A stretch of 20,081 nt of DNA from a virus. Shown here piece after piece: positions 1 to 7,380 of this stretch (the first letter of the stretch is position 1; each line of letters opens with the position of its first letter). Where the stretch lies: positions 1 through 20,081 of IMG/VR virus record IMGVR_UViG_3300031841_005431. One strand, written 5' to 3'. The position numbers and the translations under genes are program-made. A model generated the notes under the pieces. It was given only the letters and a program-made list of their open reading frames with translations. It made no database searches and was not told the DNA's origin.

Positions 1-2
1 TA

Positions 3-1103
3 AGCGCGTTAGGTATAAGCGCCGTATTAAGTGCTATAAGTTTAATAGCCGATAGTATATCTATATTACCTATAAAAACTATTAGATATGACGGCGATAA
101 GAAAGTTTTTACCGAAAAACCAAAGTTTTTAGAGCAACCTAACGCTAACCAATCTATTTTTGAAGTTATACACCAAATTATTACTAGCTTACTTATGCAC
201 GGTAATTCATTTTTATTAATAGATAAAGATAGACAGGGTAGGCCTATAGCTATTACCCCTATACATACCGATAGGGTAGTAGTAGAAATGAAAAACGGAA
301 TTAAAACTTATACTATAGGTACTAAAGCTAATAAAAGAGTTTTAACCGACGAAAATATATTACATTTTAAGTGGTTTAGTTATCCGGGACAACTAGTAGG
401 TATAAGTCCGCTACGCGTTAACGGTAATACTTACGGTTTAGCTTTAGCTATGGAAAGACACATAAGCCAATTTTATGGACAAGGCGGTACGCCTAGCAGC
501 ATTTTAGAAACCGATAGGGATTTAACTAGCGAGCAAGCAAAGTTTTTGCAAGAAAATTGGCAACTTAATCATAATAGAAATAGAAAACCGGCCGTACTTA
601 CTGGCGGTTTAAAATGGAAATCTATTAGCGCGGGCGCGGGCGATGAGTTAATAGCAGCTAGAGAGCAAATAGTAAATGAAGTAGCGCGTATATTTAGGGT
701 ACCGGCGCATTTAATAAATAGTAAAGACGCTAGTAACGTTTATAGCAATATTGAAAGCAACGGGTTAGCTTTTATTAGACATACCTTACTTCCTTATATA
801 CGTCGTATAGAGGACGGCCTAACTAAATTATTACCGGGTAAGCAATTAGTAAAATTAGATACCGAAGAATACGCACGCGGGGATATGTTTAGTAGGGTAC
901 GTACTTACCAAGTAGCTATATCTAGTGGGTTAATGACACCTAACGAAGCTAGATATAGATTAGATTTAGAGCCTTACGAAAACGGCGATAACTTTTACTT
1001 AGGCCTACAGGGTGCGCCGGTTGATCCTGCTATCCCACCGTTAGGTAACGACGAACATAACCCTAAAAAAGATTTACTAAACCCGGAAGAAAATAATGAT
1101 TAG
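3..1103 (+). CDS. Phage portal protein, HK97 family (5' partial)
   Basis: The portal forms the dodecameric ring at the capsid vertex through which DNA is packaged and to which the tail is joined. The reading frame is open from the first complete codon at position 3, so the ATG at 195 is internal and the true start lies outside the window. The visible N-terminal part (ALGISAVLSAISLIADSI, then LPIKT) is the usual helix-rich start of HK97-type portals, followed by HGNSFLL, a GGTPSSIL motif and the clip and stem region. About 367 residues are visible; the family is usually 390 to 450, so roughly 30 to 60 residues are probably missing. It overlaps the next gene by 8 bases. The family is recognised with high confidence from the motifs and from its place before protease and capsid. 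Confidence 0.93.
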   Translation, partial: SALGISAVLSAISLIADSISILPIKTIRYDGDKKVFTEKPKFLEQPNANQSIFEVIHQIITSLLMHGNSFLLIDKDRQGRPIAITPIHTDRVVVEMKNGIKTYTIGTKANKRVLTDENILHFKWFSYPGQLVGISPLRVNGNTYGLALAMERHISQFYGQGGTPSSILETDRDLTSEQAKFLQENWQLNHNRNRKPAVLTGGLKWKSISAGAGDELIAAREQIVNEVARIFRVPAHLINSKDASNVYSNIESNGLAFIRHTLLPYIRRIEDGLTKLLPGKQLVKLDTEEYARGDMFSRVRTYQVAISSGLMTPNEARYRLDLEPYENGDNFYLGLQGAPVDPAIPPLGNDEHNPKKDLLNPEENND

Positions 1104-1350
1104 CGAAAGTATAACCGTAGCAGCAGATACGCCGACGCTTATATTAGATAGTTATAACTTTGAGCAACATATTTATATACATAATAATCACTCTAATAAA
1201 ATGTATATAGGCGGTAGTAATGTAAGCGCAAGTAACGGCTTACATTTAGATAATGGAGAGATGATTGAAATTAGAATACCGCAAGATAATTTCCTATATG
1301 CTTTAAGCGAAAGTACTGCCGGTAATATTTCTATATTAAGACCTAGATAA
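1096..1350 (+). CDS. Small beta-rich virion-associated protein
   Basis: This is an 84-residue protein with no cysteine, signal peptide or membrane segment. Its pattern suggests a small beta-sandwich: alternating hydrophobic strands, IYIHNNHSNKMYIGG, a GLHLDNGEMIEI turn and a short C-terminal strand. Short proteins of this look sit between portal and protease in many siphophages and may decorate the head or its vertex, but the role here is inferred from position only. The start overlaps the portal stop by 8 bases and the stop overlaps the protease ATG by one base (TAATG), so translation is probably coupled. No enzymatic motif is seen. Confidence 0.7.
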   Translation: MISESITVAADTPTLILDSYNFEQHIYIHNNHSNKMYIGGSNVSASNGLHLDNGEMIEIRIPQDNFLYALSESTAGNISILRPR

Positions 1351-3032
1351 TGCCTTATTATATTTCAATGGAACACCCGGATTGTAAAGGTGGCCACGCC
1401 GTAGTAAAAGAGGAAAATGACGAATTAATTACTTGTCACGAAACACACGAAGACGCTGAAAAACATTTAACCGCACTTAATATAGCTATGGCCGAAGAAG
1501 AAAAAAGCTTTGATCAAGATTTGGAAACCCGCCAAGTAGATTTAACCGCACCCGCATTTATGAAAAAGAATATGCAGCGCGGGTTAGATAATTTAAACCG
1601 TGCGGGCGACGGGTTAACACCTAAAACTATACGCGACGCTAGAAGTATTATTAGTAGCGGTAAAGTAAGTCCGGCTAAAGCAAAACTTATGTACGCGTGG
1701 CATCAAAGACATTTAAGCGATCTAAAAAGAGAAAAAAGCAACCCTAACGATAGCGATACGTGGCGCGCTAGCGATGTAGCGTTTTTATTATGGGGCAGTA
1801 ATCCGTGGACGGCACCTACGCAAGCGGGCGATTGGGCTAAAAGAAAAATAGACCAAATGAATAATGAAGATAGAAATAGCGACCCTAGTACGCCGGCACC
1901 TAAAAAAGACCAAATAAGCGGTAGCGATAAAAATAAAGAGGGTAGCGCTAGCGGTAAAAGTAATAATATTAAGTTTAATGAAAGTACCTTAAAAGCTATC
2001 CAAACAATAGTAGATGAACATAACGAAAGCGTTAAAGATATGGCTAGTTGGCGTAAATTAAGAATACCTACAGCTAAAGCCGTAGTACGTAGAGGGTTTG
2101 GCGCTTATAGTGGCTCGCATAGGCCGGGCGTTAGTAGGCAAGCTTGGGGTTTAGCTAGATTAAAAGCTTTTAGTTATTTATTACGTAACGATAGGCCACG
2201 TAATAGTAAATACGTTGGCGATAATGATTTACTCCCGGAAAGCCACCCTAGATTTAGTAAGCAAGAGAAAAAAAGCGACGCGTTTTATGACATTAAAGGC
2301 GACGCTATGTCATTAACAACTAATATATTAAATAATAAGGTTAGGATAAATAACGTGAAAGAAAAAGAAAACCGTAGCTTTAATTTAGCTAACGTAGAAA
2401 TAAGAGAAAAAAACGAGGGCGAATTAACTTATAGCTTTAGCGGTTACGCTAGCGTATTTAATAAGCCATACGGCGTAAGGGATAGTAAAGGTACTTACAC
2501 CGAAACTATTAAACCCGGCGCTTTTAAAAAGACACTACAAGAACAAGATGACGTAAGATTTTTAATTAATCACGACGGTATACCTCTAGCACGTAGTAGT
2601 AGCGGTACTTTAAAACTAGAAGAAGATGATTACGGCTTATTCGTTGAATGCGAGCTTGATCCCTCTAACCCTAAAGTTGCAGAAGTTGCTAGCGCTATGA
2701 AACGTGGCGACCTTAACGAAATGTCTTTTGCTTTTGCAGCCGTACGCGATGATTTTAATGGCGAAACACGGGACGTTCAAGAAGTTAGATTATTTGACGT
2801 AAGCGTAGTAACTTACCCGGCTAATAGTTACGCCGGCGCTACTTTAAGAGGTTTAGATATTTCCGAAAACCTTAAAGAATTAGTTGAAAGTAGAAGTGGC
2901 GAAAAAGCAGTTGAAGTTTTAGAGCAAATTATTAACCAACTAGATAAACCTAGCGAGGAAAATGAGCGCTCTAAAAGTAACCCTAAATTAGAAGTCTTAA
3001 AAATTAAGATGAAAAAAGACGGGTTACTCTAA
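1350..3032 (+). CDS. Prohead maturation protease with long N-terminal extension
   Basis: The C-terminal part (about residues 350 to 515) is an HK97-type prohead protease (S78/U35 family), which cleaves capsid and scaffold during head maturation. Catalytic candidates are His408 in LINHD and Ser459 in the MSFAF motif; FSGYASVFN and VVTYPANSYAGA are further family signatures. The protein is 560 residues, against about 180 to 250 for a stand-alone protease. The first 335 residues hold a short domain with HPDCKGGHAVV and TCHETHEDAEKH (1 to 50), a helical region with a YAWHQRHLSDL motif (about 60 to 170), a polar linker, and a second helical region ending in VGDNDLLPESHPRF. An in-frame GTG at 2355, preceded by AGGA, could start a short protease-only form. 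Protease call is firm; extension functions are unknown. Confidence 0.92.
   Translation: MPYYISMEHPDCKGGHAVVKEENDELITCHETHEDAEKHLTALNIAMAEEEKSFDQDLETRQVDLTAPAFMKKNMQRGLDNLNRAGDGLTPKTIRDARSIISSGKVSPAKAKLMYAWHQRHLSDLKREKSNPNDSDTWRASDVAFLLWGSNPWTAPTQAGDWAKRKIDQMNNEDRNSDPSTPAPKKDQISGSDKNKEGSASGKSNNIKFNESTLKAIQTIVDEHNESVKDMASWRKLRIPTAKAVVRRGFGAYSGSHRPGVSRQAWGLARLKAFSYLLRNDRPRNSKYVGDNDLLPESHPRFSKQEKKSDAFYDIKGDAMSLTTNILNNKVRINNVKEKENRSFNLANVEIREKNEGELTYSFSGYASVFNKPYGVRDSKGTYTETIKPGAFKKTLQEQDDVRFLINHDGIPLARSSSGTLKLEEDDYGLFVECELDPSNPKVAEVASAMKRGDLNEMSFAFAAVRDDFNGETRDVQEVRLFDVSVVTYPANSYAGATLRGLDISENLKELVESRSGEKAVEVLEQIINQLDKPSEENERSKSNPKLEVLKIKMKKDGLL
1501..1522 (+). repeat. Coding copy of the TTGATCAA element (protease)
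   Basis: The palindrome TTGATCAA at 1510-1517 lies in a 22-base stretch that matches 5944-5966 except for one inserted T. It encodes SFDQDL at residues 53 to 58 of the protease, at the junction between the N-terminal small domain and the next region. Confidence 0.6.
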
Positions 3033-3090
3033 GACGTAACGCCGGGATAAAACCCACCTTACGCATAAGTACAAGCAAAATTAATTACAT

Positions 3091-3105
3091 AAAGGAATTA
3101 AATTG
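3091..3105 (+). promoter_or_regulatory. AAAGGA-N6-TTG initiation cassette of the capsid gene
   Basis: A ribosome binding site AAAGGA stands exactly six bases before a TTG start codon. The same spacing and start codon recur at 7465 (tail tube) and 12819. It decides the start of the capsid gene, since no ATG in this frame has a comparable site nearby. The 70-base gap before it (3033-3102) shows no clear promoter or terminator. Confidence 0.7.
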
Positions 3106-4431
3106 AAAAAATTAATTGAGTTAAGGGACGCAAAGTCAGAAGAACTTAATGGTTTAGTTTCCGAAATGGAAGAAATGGACGCAGGCGAGGAACTCGACGC
3201 TAAGTTAGAGCGATCAAATGCTTTAGTTTCCGAAATTAAAGAGCTAGACGAAAAAATTAAGGCCGACGCTGATATGCGCGCAACCCTTAAAGAAGTTGAG
3301 GAAAGCAGAAAATCTTTAGATATTAAAGACGAAGACATTTCCGAAACTCGTATGGAAGTTAAAGAGCCTGATATGTATCGCAAAGGTGGAGAAAACTCAT
3401 TTTTCGCTGATATGTACCAAGCTAAATTTAATAGCGACTACGACGCTCAAAAAAGATTAGCCGACCACCAAGAATTCTCTAAAAGAGATGTTGGTACCGG
3501 TGCTTTTACAGGTTTAGTCGTACCGCAGTACCTAGTTGAAGATTACGCACCACTTGCAAGAGCGGGCGCTAATTTTTATAACGCAGTACCAAAAAGAGAT
3601 TTACCTGCTTTTGGAAATAAAGTAGAGATTTCAAGAATTACTACTGGATCAAGCGCTGCAGAACAAGCAAGCGAAAATTCAGCAGTTAGTGAAACTAATA
3701 TGGACGACACATTATTAACAGTTAACGTTGATACTATCGCCGGCCAACAAGATGTTTCAAAGCAAGCACTCGATAGGGGCGGGCAACCGGGCTTTAACCT
3801 TGAAGATATTATCTTTCAAGATTTAGCTGCTGCTTACTACACAAAGCTTGATAATTTACTACTTAACGGTTCCGGATCATCCGGACAACCTTTAGGTCTT
3901 ACTTCAGTTTCCGGAGTTAACTCCGTAACATATACTGACGCAAGTCCTACCGTTGCAGAATTTATGCCTAAATTGGCAGACGCAATTCAGCAAGTAAATT
4001 CAAATAGATTTGCACCTGCTACTGCAATTATTATGCACCCTAGACGTTGGGGCTTTTTAACCGCAGGAGTAGATAGCTCAAATAGACCACTAGTACTACC
4101 TAACGGTAACGCACCGCAAAACGCTTACGGCGTTGGCGATGCTGCTAAGTACGGAATAGTTGGCGAGCTATTAGGCGTACCGGTAATAACCGACGCTAAC
4201 GTTGCAACTAACTTTGGTACAGGAACTAACGAGGACGAAGTCTATATCGTTAGAGCCGAAGACCATATTTTATTCGAGCAAGATGTCTTTACAGCTAAGT
4301 TTGAAGAAACAAACGCAGGATCACTTACTACTAAGTTAGTGGTTTACGGTTATGTTGCTTTTGCTAGCGGTAGATACCCTGCTGGAATTTCCGTAATAGG
4401 CGGAACAGGATTGGTTACACCAACCTTTTAA
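3103..4431 (+). CDS. Major capsid protein, HK97 fold
   Basis: This 442-residue protein has the standard layout of an HK97-type coat. A charged N-terminal coiled coil (about residues 1 to 75, a delta-domain scaffold) is expected to be removed by the protease. A linker follows, and the coat domain begins near residue 128 (GTGAFTGLVVPQY). Family features include AIIMHPRRWGFL, the LLGVPVITD segment, a VYIVRAEDHILFEQD strand and a C-terminal GYVAFASGRYPAGISVI. The start is TTG with a strong AAAGGA site. Codon choice differs from the neighbours, with more GGA, GCA, TCA and CTT, as expected for a very highly expressed gene. Identification is firm from the motifs and from its position after portal and protease. 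Confidence 0.95.
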   Translation: MKKLIELRDAKSEELNGLVSEMEEMDAGEELDAKLERSNALVSEIKELDEKIKADADMRATLKEVEESRKSLDIKDEDISETRMEVKEPDMYRKGGENSFFADMYQAKFNSDYDAQKRLADHQEFSKRDVGTGAFTGLVVPQYLVEDYAPLARAGANFYNAVPKRDLPAFGNKVEISRITTGSSAAEQASENSAVSETNMDDTLLTVNVDTIAGQQDVSKQALDRGGQPGFNLEDIIFQDLAAAYYTKLDNLLLNGSGSSGQPLGLTSVSGVNSVTYTDASPTVAEFMPKLADAIQQVNSNRFAPATAIIMHPRRWGFLTAGVDSSNRPLVLPNGNAPQNAYGVGDAAKYGIVGELLGVPVITDANVATNFGTGTNEDEVYIVRAEDHILFEQDVFTAKFEETNAGSLTTKLVVYGYVAFASGRYPAGISVIGGTGLVTPTF

Positions 4432-4445
4432 TTAAATTAGTTCTA

Positions 4446-4467
4446 GTACGTCGGGCAACCGACGTAC
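4446..4467 (+). other. RNA hairpin with GCAA tetraloop after the capsid gene
   Basis: A perfect 9-bp stem (GTACGTCGG with CCGACGTAC) closes a GCAA loop, which is a GNRA tetraloop. It starts 14 bases after the capsid stop. No T-tract follows, so it does not look like a Rho-independent terminator. A role in protecting or processing the 3' end of the capsid message is inferred. Confidence 0.7.
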
Positions 4468-4488
4468 CGGGACTTATAGGAAAAAATT

Positions 4489-4662
4489 ATGAGTAAAAAA
4501 ACAGAAAAAATTGAAGCTTTAAAAAAAGAATTAAAACACTATGAGCTTTATAAAAAAGCTGACCGTGCCGAAGAAGTTAAAAAAGAAATTAAGGCGCTCG
4601 GCGGTAAAATTGAAAATAAAGCTGCTAAACCTAAAGCCGAAAAAAAGACTATAAAGAAGTAG
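4489..4662 (+). CDS. Small lysine-rich coiled-coil protein
   Basis: A 57-residue ORF with an ATG start preceded by ATAGGA at a suitable distance. The product is extremely rich in Lys, Glu and Ala and forms one charged helix (residues 3 to 38, KIEALKKELKHYELYKKADR), then a short basic tail ending in KKTIKK. There is no membrane segment and no enzyme motif. Genes of this type commonly follow the capsid gene in siphophages. A role in assembly or DNA binding inside the head is possible, but it rests on composition and position only. The next ORF starts three bases after its stop. Confidence 0.65.
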   Translation: MSKKTEKIEALKKELKHYELYKKADRAEEVKKEIKALGGKIENKAAKPKAEKKTIKK

Positions 4663-4664
4663 TT

Positions 4665-4733
4665 ATGCCTAAGCACTATAAAGGCGGTAAAAAAATGAAA
4701 GGCGGTAGTGGTAAAGGCCGTAGGGGTAAATAA
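4665..4733 (+). CDS. 22-residue glycine-lysine miniprotein
   Basis: A very short ORF starting with ATG two bases after the upstream stop and ending three bases before the connector ATG. The product starts MPKHYKGGKKMKGG and carries about ten basic residues with no acidic residue. It fits the tight tiling of this operon exactly, which argues that it is translated. Tiny Gly/Lys-rich proteins near phage capsid genes are known and might bind DNA or the capsid interior; that function is a guess. It is too short for coding statistics, so confidence is moderate. Confidence 0.55.
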   Translation: MPKHYKGGKKMKGGSGKGRRGK

Positions 4734-4736
4734 ACT

Positions 4737-5369
4737 ATGGCTATTACTAACGGGTATATAACCCAAAACGACCTAAAAGCTTTCGTAGGAATACCTACTA
4801 GCGACACCGCAGACGATGATTTATTAGATAACGCTATTAACGGTGCTAGCAGACAAATAGACGCATTTTGCGGACGAAAATTTTACGCGGACGGATCAGC
4901 TACCGCAAGAGAATATTTTACGAACGATTATTTTAGATTAGCCGTCGATGATATATCCACTACTACCGATTTAGTAGTTAAATACGACGACGATGACGAC
5001 GGCACTTACGAAGTTACCGTACCTAGTACCGAATATAAATTACTTCCAATTAACGGTGTAGTAGGCGGTATAGAGGGTAACCCTTTTTACATTATTCAAC
5101 TTAATAGTAACGGTAGTTACGAGTGGCCTATAAGCGATACTAGTAATAGGCCTTACGCTCAAATTACGGCTCGTTGGGGTTATGAAACTACACCCGAGCC
5201 AATTAAATATGCTTGCAAAATGTTAGCTAGCGAGCTTTTTGCTATGCGTAACGCACCTTTAGGGGTAGCGGGCGTAGGCGACTTTGGGGTAGTAAATGTT
5301 CAACAAAATAGAGAAGTAACCCGGTTATTACTACCATTTAGAAAAGCTAGCGTATTAGGTGTCGTTTAA
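4737..5369 (+). CDS. Head-tail connector (adaptor) protein
   Basis: This 210-residue protein fits the HK97 gp6 / SPP1 gp15-like adaptor family, which binds under the portal ring and joins head to tail. The N-terminal helical part (ITQNDLKAFVGI, DDDLLDNAINGASRQIDAFCGRKF, residues 8 to 50) is the typical signature, followed by a beta insertion and a C-terminal helix with YACKMLASELFAMRN. The gene follows the capsid group, as in most HK97-type phages, and its stop overlaps the next ATG (TAATG). The insertion with YDDDDDGTYEV may be a local acidic loop. The family assignment is good; the exact place in the neck is inferred from gene order. Confidence 0.82.
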   Translation: MAITNGYITQNDLKAFVGIPTSDTADDDLLDNAINGASRQIDAFCGRKFYADGSATAREYFTNDYFRLAVDDISTTTDLVVKYDDDDDGTYEVTVPSTEYKLLPINGVVGGIEGNPFYIIQLNSNGSYEWPISDTSNRPYAQITARWGYETTPEPIKYACKMLASELFAMRNAPLGVAGVGDFGVVNVQQNREVTRLLLPFRKASVLGVV

Positions 5370-5794
5370 TGGCGACATTACAAGAAGTCCGGGACGGTAT
5401 TAAAACCACCCTAGAAAATAATATTGACGGTTTAAGGGTTTATGACGTAGTACCGGATTACTCTATTAACTTTCCGGTAGCTATAGTTTTACCTACTAAC
5501 ATAGAATTTAATGTAGCTATGCAACGCGGTACCGACCTTTATAATTTTGATATTTTAGTGGCCGTCCAACGTGGCGAAAGCCGTACGGCGCAAGATAAGT
5601 TAGACCAATATATAACAGGGCAGGGTAGTAGTAGCGTAAGGCAGACTATATTTAATAATAGAACGTTAGGCTTAAACGATACCGACGCTAACGTAACCGG
5701 CGTAAGTAATTACGCAGCGGACGTAAACCTTAACGGTATAGACGCAATCGGTGCCAACATAAGCCTAGAAGTATATACTAAAGGAACGACATAA
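5369..5794 (+). CDS. Tail terminator-like protein
   Basis: A 141-residue protein with the organisation of gpU-like tail terminators, which cap the tail tube and stop its growth. It has an N-terminal helix (LQEVRDGIKTTLENNI), a VYDVVPDYSINFPVAIVLPT strand segment, an FDILVAVQRGE strand, a helix with AQDKLDQYITGQGSSSVRQTIF and a C-terminal beta part. The position between connector and tail tube genes supports the role. Start and stop both overlap neighbours by one base (TAATG). A head-tail stopper is an alternative, since these families are hard to separate by eye. Confidence 0.72.
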   Translation: MATLQEVRDGIKTTLENNIDGLRVYDVVPDYSINFPVAIVLPTNIEFNVAMQRGTDLYNFDILVAVQRGESRTAQDKLDQYITGQGSSSVRQTIFNNRTLGLNDTDANVTGVSNYAADVNLNGIDAIGANISLEVYTKGTT

Positions 5795-5988
5795 TGCCTA
5801 AATTTAAAATAATAGGAACTAAAAAAATAGACGGTAAAGAGCCGGGTAGCACTATAACCATAGAAGACTTAGATAAAATTATTACACTTACTAAAGCCGG
5901 CCATATTACAGCTATTAGTAAAAAAGAAAATTTAAAAAAAGTTAAAAAAGCTTTTGATCAAGATTTAAAAAAAGATGAGGTTAAATAA
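5794..5988 (+). CDS. Small conserved-type protein before the tail tube genes
   Basis: A 64-residue protein. Residues 1 to 42 form a compact segment with a DGKEPGSTITIEDL turn and a helix leading to KAGHITAI, a pattern seen in small phage structural proteins. The last 20 residues are a lysine-rich helix carrying KKAFDQDLKKDE, which is encoded by one copy of the scattered TTGATCAA element. One-base overlaps on both sides place it in the same translational chain as the tail terminator and tube genes. No specific function can be assigned. Confidence 0.62.
   Translation: MPKFKIIGTKKIDGKEPGSTITIEDLDKIITLTKAGHITAISKKENLKKVKKAFDQDLKKDEVK
5944..5966 (+). repeat. Coding copy of the TTGATCAA element (64-residue protein)
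   Basis: The palindrome at 5954-5961 lies in a 23-base stretch that matches 1501-1522 apart from one extra T. It encodes AFDQDL starting at residue 53, ten residues before the C-terminus. Confidence 0.6.
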
Positions 5989-6713
5989 TGGCTAAGTATG
6001 TTTTTACCGACGGTAAATTATTTTTAGGCGGATATGACTTTAGTAGCCATACTAACGCGGTTACTTTAGACGTTACCGTAGATGAGCAAGAAGTTACTAC
6101 TTTACAAAGCGGTGGTTTTAAAGAAAGATTAGGCGGGCTAAAGGATAGCAGCTTATCCATAGACGGTTTTTTTGAAGCCGGTAGTGAAAAACCGGACGCT
6201 TTATTAGGCGCTAGCGTAGGTAACGAAATTATTTGCACCATAGTTCCAGACGCCGGCGTAGGTAATATAGCTTACTTTTTAAAATCTAAATTATTTAGCT
6301 ACCAAATACTCGGGGCTATAGGCGAGGTAGCACCGTTTAGTTTATCTAAAGCTAATAGCACCGATAAAGTCGTTAGGGGTACTATAGAAATAGATAGCGA
6401 CATTACCGCTACAGGATCAAGCACCGGAATACAATTAGGCGCCGTATCATCGACCGAAAGCATATACGCGGCGATACATTGCACCGGCGTAAGCGGTACG
6501 AGTACCCCTACTATTACGTTCGTATTAGAAAGCGATGATAACGCTAGCTTTACTAGTGCTACTACTAGAGCTACCTTTACGGATATAACCGCTATAGCTA
6601 GCGAAATAAAAAAAGTTAGCGGGGCTATAACCGACGATTATTGGCGACTTTCTTATACCGTTAGCGGTACTACTCCTAGTTTTAGTATTCACGCTACGAT
6701 TGGTATAGAATAA
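5988..6713 (+). CDS. Tail tube protein, long form with C-terminal domain
   Basis: The 241-residue product starts MAKYVFTDGKLFLGG and shares a segment of SHTNAVTLDVTVDEQEV and KERLGGLKDSSLSIDGF with the shorter protein at 7477, so the two are paralogues. Residues 1 to about 125 are the tube domain. Residues about 130 to 241 are an added beta domain with YAAIHCTGVSG, SDDNASFTSAT, TFTDITA and DDYWRLSYTVSG, probably exposed on the tail surface. In some siphophages the tube contains a minor long form with an extra domain; here that form would be encoded by its own gene. The ATG overlaps the upstream stop (TAATGG). Whether this or the 7477 product is the main tube subunit is not certain; codon use favours the latter. 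Confidence 0.8.
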   Translation: MAKYVFTDGKLFLGGYDFSSHTNAVTLDVTVDEQEVTTLQSGGFKERLGGLKDSSLSIDGFFEAGSEKPDALLGASVGNEIICTIVPDAGVGNIAYFLKSKLFSYQILGAIGEVAPFSLSKANSTDKVVRGTIEIDSDITATGSSTGIQLGAVSSTESIYAAIHCTGVSGTSTPTITFVLESDDNASFTSATTRATFTDITAIASEIKKVSGAITDDYWRLSYTVSGTTPSFSIHATIGIE

Positions 6714-6887
6714 GCACTTCAACCGGCTATTTTCTGCCGTTCTGACGCGTTTATAATTCATAGCTTTACAAGTTACCGTACCTATAAATTAAATATATTT
6801 TTTTAAAAAAAACTTAAAAACTAAAGACTTATTTACGGTTTTAGTTATATACTGTCGTCATTAAACGAATTACTTAGGGAGGTAATT
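6714..6887 (+). promoter_or_regulatory. AT-rich promoter region of the moron-like insertion
   Basis: This 174-base gap precedes the two unknown genes. It contains a perfect -10 hexamer TATAAT at 6752-6757 and a second one, TATACT, at 6848-6853, which lies closer to the gene. Neither has a good -35 box at 16 to 18 bases. Between them is a run of T and A (about 6788-6816). The strongest ribosome site in the window, GGGAGG, ends six bases before the ATG at 6888. Promoter activity is inferred from the -10 boxes and from the independent layout of the unit. Confidence 0.45.
6870..6881 (+). repeat. Left arm of a 12-bp perfect inverted repeat
   Basis: TTACTTAGGGAG is the exact reverse complement of 7353-7364. 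It contains the GGGAG core of the ribosome binding site of the gene at 6888. The arms bracket the two-gene unit 495 bases apart end to end. No target-site duplication is visible outside them. Confidence 0.7.
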
Positions 6888-7187
6888 ATGAAAACAAAAA
6901 GAAGTTATAGCAAAGTTGCTATAGATATGTTTAATAGCGCGGACGATGTTAAAAATAATTTTAGTATGGTTTGGGGTTATAAAACTTTCGTAGAAGATAC
7001 ATATAAAGGCAAAGCTACTTTTAGATTAGAATTTATAAATAATGATTTTAAAACTAGCTTTATAGATTATAAATTTCCTAAAGGTTGGACTAAAAAAGAA
7101 ATGTTACGTAACGCTTTAGGTAATTTAGGTTTTAATACTTTATTAAATGATTTTGGCGAAGTAGTTTTATTAGATAGAAAATATTAG
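6888..7187 (+). CDS. Unknown 99-residue protein of the moron-like insertion
   Basis: I do not recognise this protein. It starts MKTKRSYSKVAIDMF and is basic, with no signal peptide, membrane segment or cysteine. It seems to be a small alpha/beta protein: a helix (VAIDMFNSADDVKNNF), strands with FVEDTYKGKATFRLEFI and SFIDYKFP, a helix with KKEMLRNALGNLGF and a final strand VVLLDRKY. The coding sequence is much more AT-rich than the flanks (about 25% GC in 6961-7140 by counting, against about 43% in 6181-6240), which fits separate acquisition. It has the best ribosome site in the window (GGGAGG). Its place between two tail tube paralogues, with its own control signals, suggests a moron gene that benefits a lysogen or the infection rather than a virion part. 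Confidence 0.75.
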   Translation: MKTKRSYSKVAIDMFNSADDVKNNFSMVWGYKTFVEDTYKGKATFRLEFINNDFKTSFIDYKFPKGWTKKEMLRNALGNLGFNTLLNDFGEVVLLDRKY

Positions 7188-7197
7188 GGGGTAAATA

Positions 7198-7350
7198 ATG
7201 ATATTAAAAGCAAAAACGCCTTTAGCTAAAACTATGTTAAAACACAAAGAAACTGCTAAAGTAAGCGAATTAGATATACATAACTTGATTAACTTTTTTA
7301 GCCATAAAAAAGAGTTTGCTAATCATTTTGAAATATTAAGCCGTAACTAA
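7198..7350 (+). CDS. Unknown 50-residue protein, second moron gene
   Basis: A short ORF with ATG at 7198, ten bases after the previous stop, preceded by GGGGG. The product is basic and mostly helical (MILKAKTPLAKTMLKHKET, then SELDIHNLINFFSHKKEF) with no membrane segment. It shares the low GC of the gene before it and ends 30 bases before a strong terminator, so the two form one short transcript. No family is recognised. A small regulator or partner of the 99-residue protein is possible, but this is only a guess from the pairing. Confidence 0.6.
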   Translation: MILKAKTPLAKTMLKHKETAKVSELDIHNLINFFSHKKEFANHFEILSRN

Positions 7351-7352
7351 TA

Positions 7353-7364
7353 CTCCCTAAGTAA
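7353..7364 (+). repeat. Right arm of a 12-bp perfect inverted repeat
   Basis: CTCCCTAAGTAA pairs perfectly with 6870-6881. It lies just after the stop of the 50-residue gene and before the terminator, so it would be in the 3' leader of the same message whose ribosome site it complements. Confidence 0.7.
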
Positions 7365-7380
7365 CAGTTACGTACGTATA

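Noticed and set aside
195-197. ATG as start of the portal gene
   Set aside because: The frame is open without a stop to the left edge and the upstream residues match the N-terminal helix region of HK97 portals, so this Met is internal.
3081-3383. 100-residue minus-strand frame across the capsid start
   Set aside because: Serine-rich composition is the complement of the coiled-coil codons, and it covers the capsid ribosome site; no promoter or ribosome site of its own.
4446-4467. Terminator after the capsid gene
   Set aside because: The stem is strong but no T-run follows, and tightly packed head genes continue directly after it.
6870-7364. Insertion sequence with terminal inverted repeats
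   Set aside because: The 12-bp arms enclose no transposase and there is no target duplication; one arm is part of a ribosome site.
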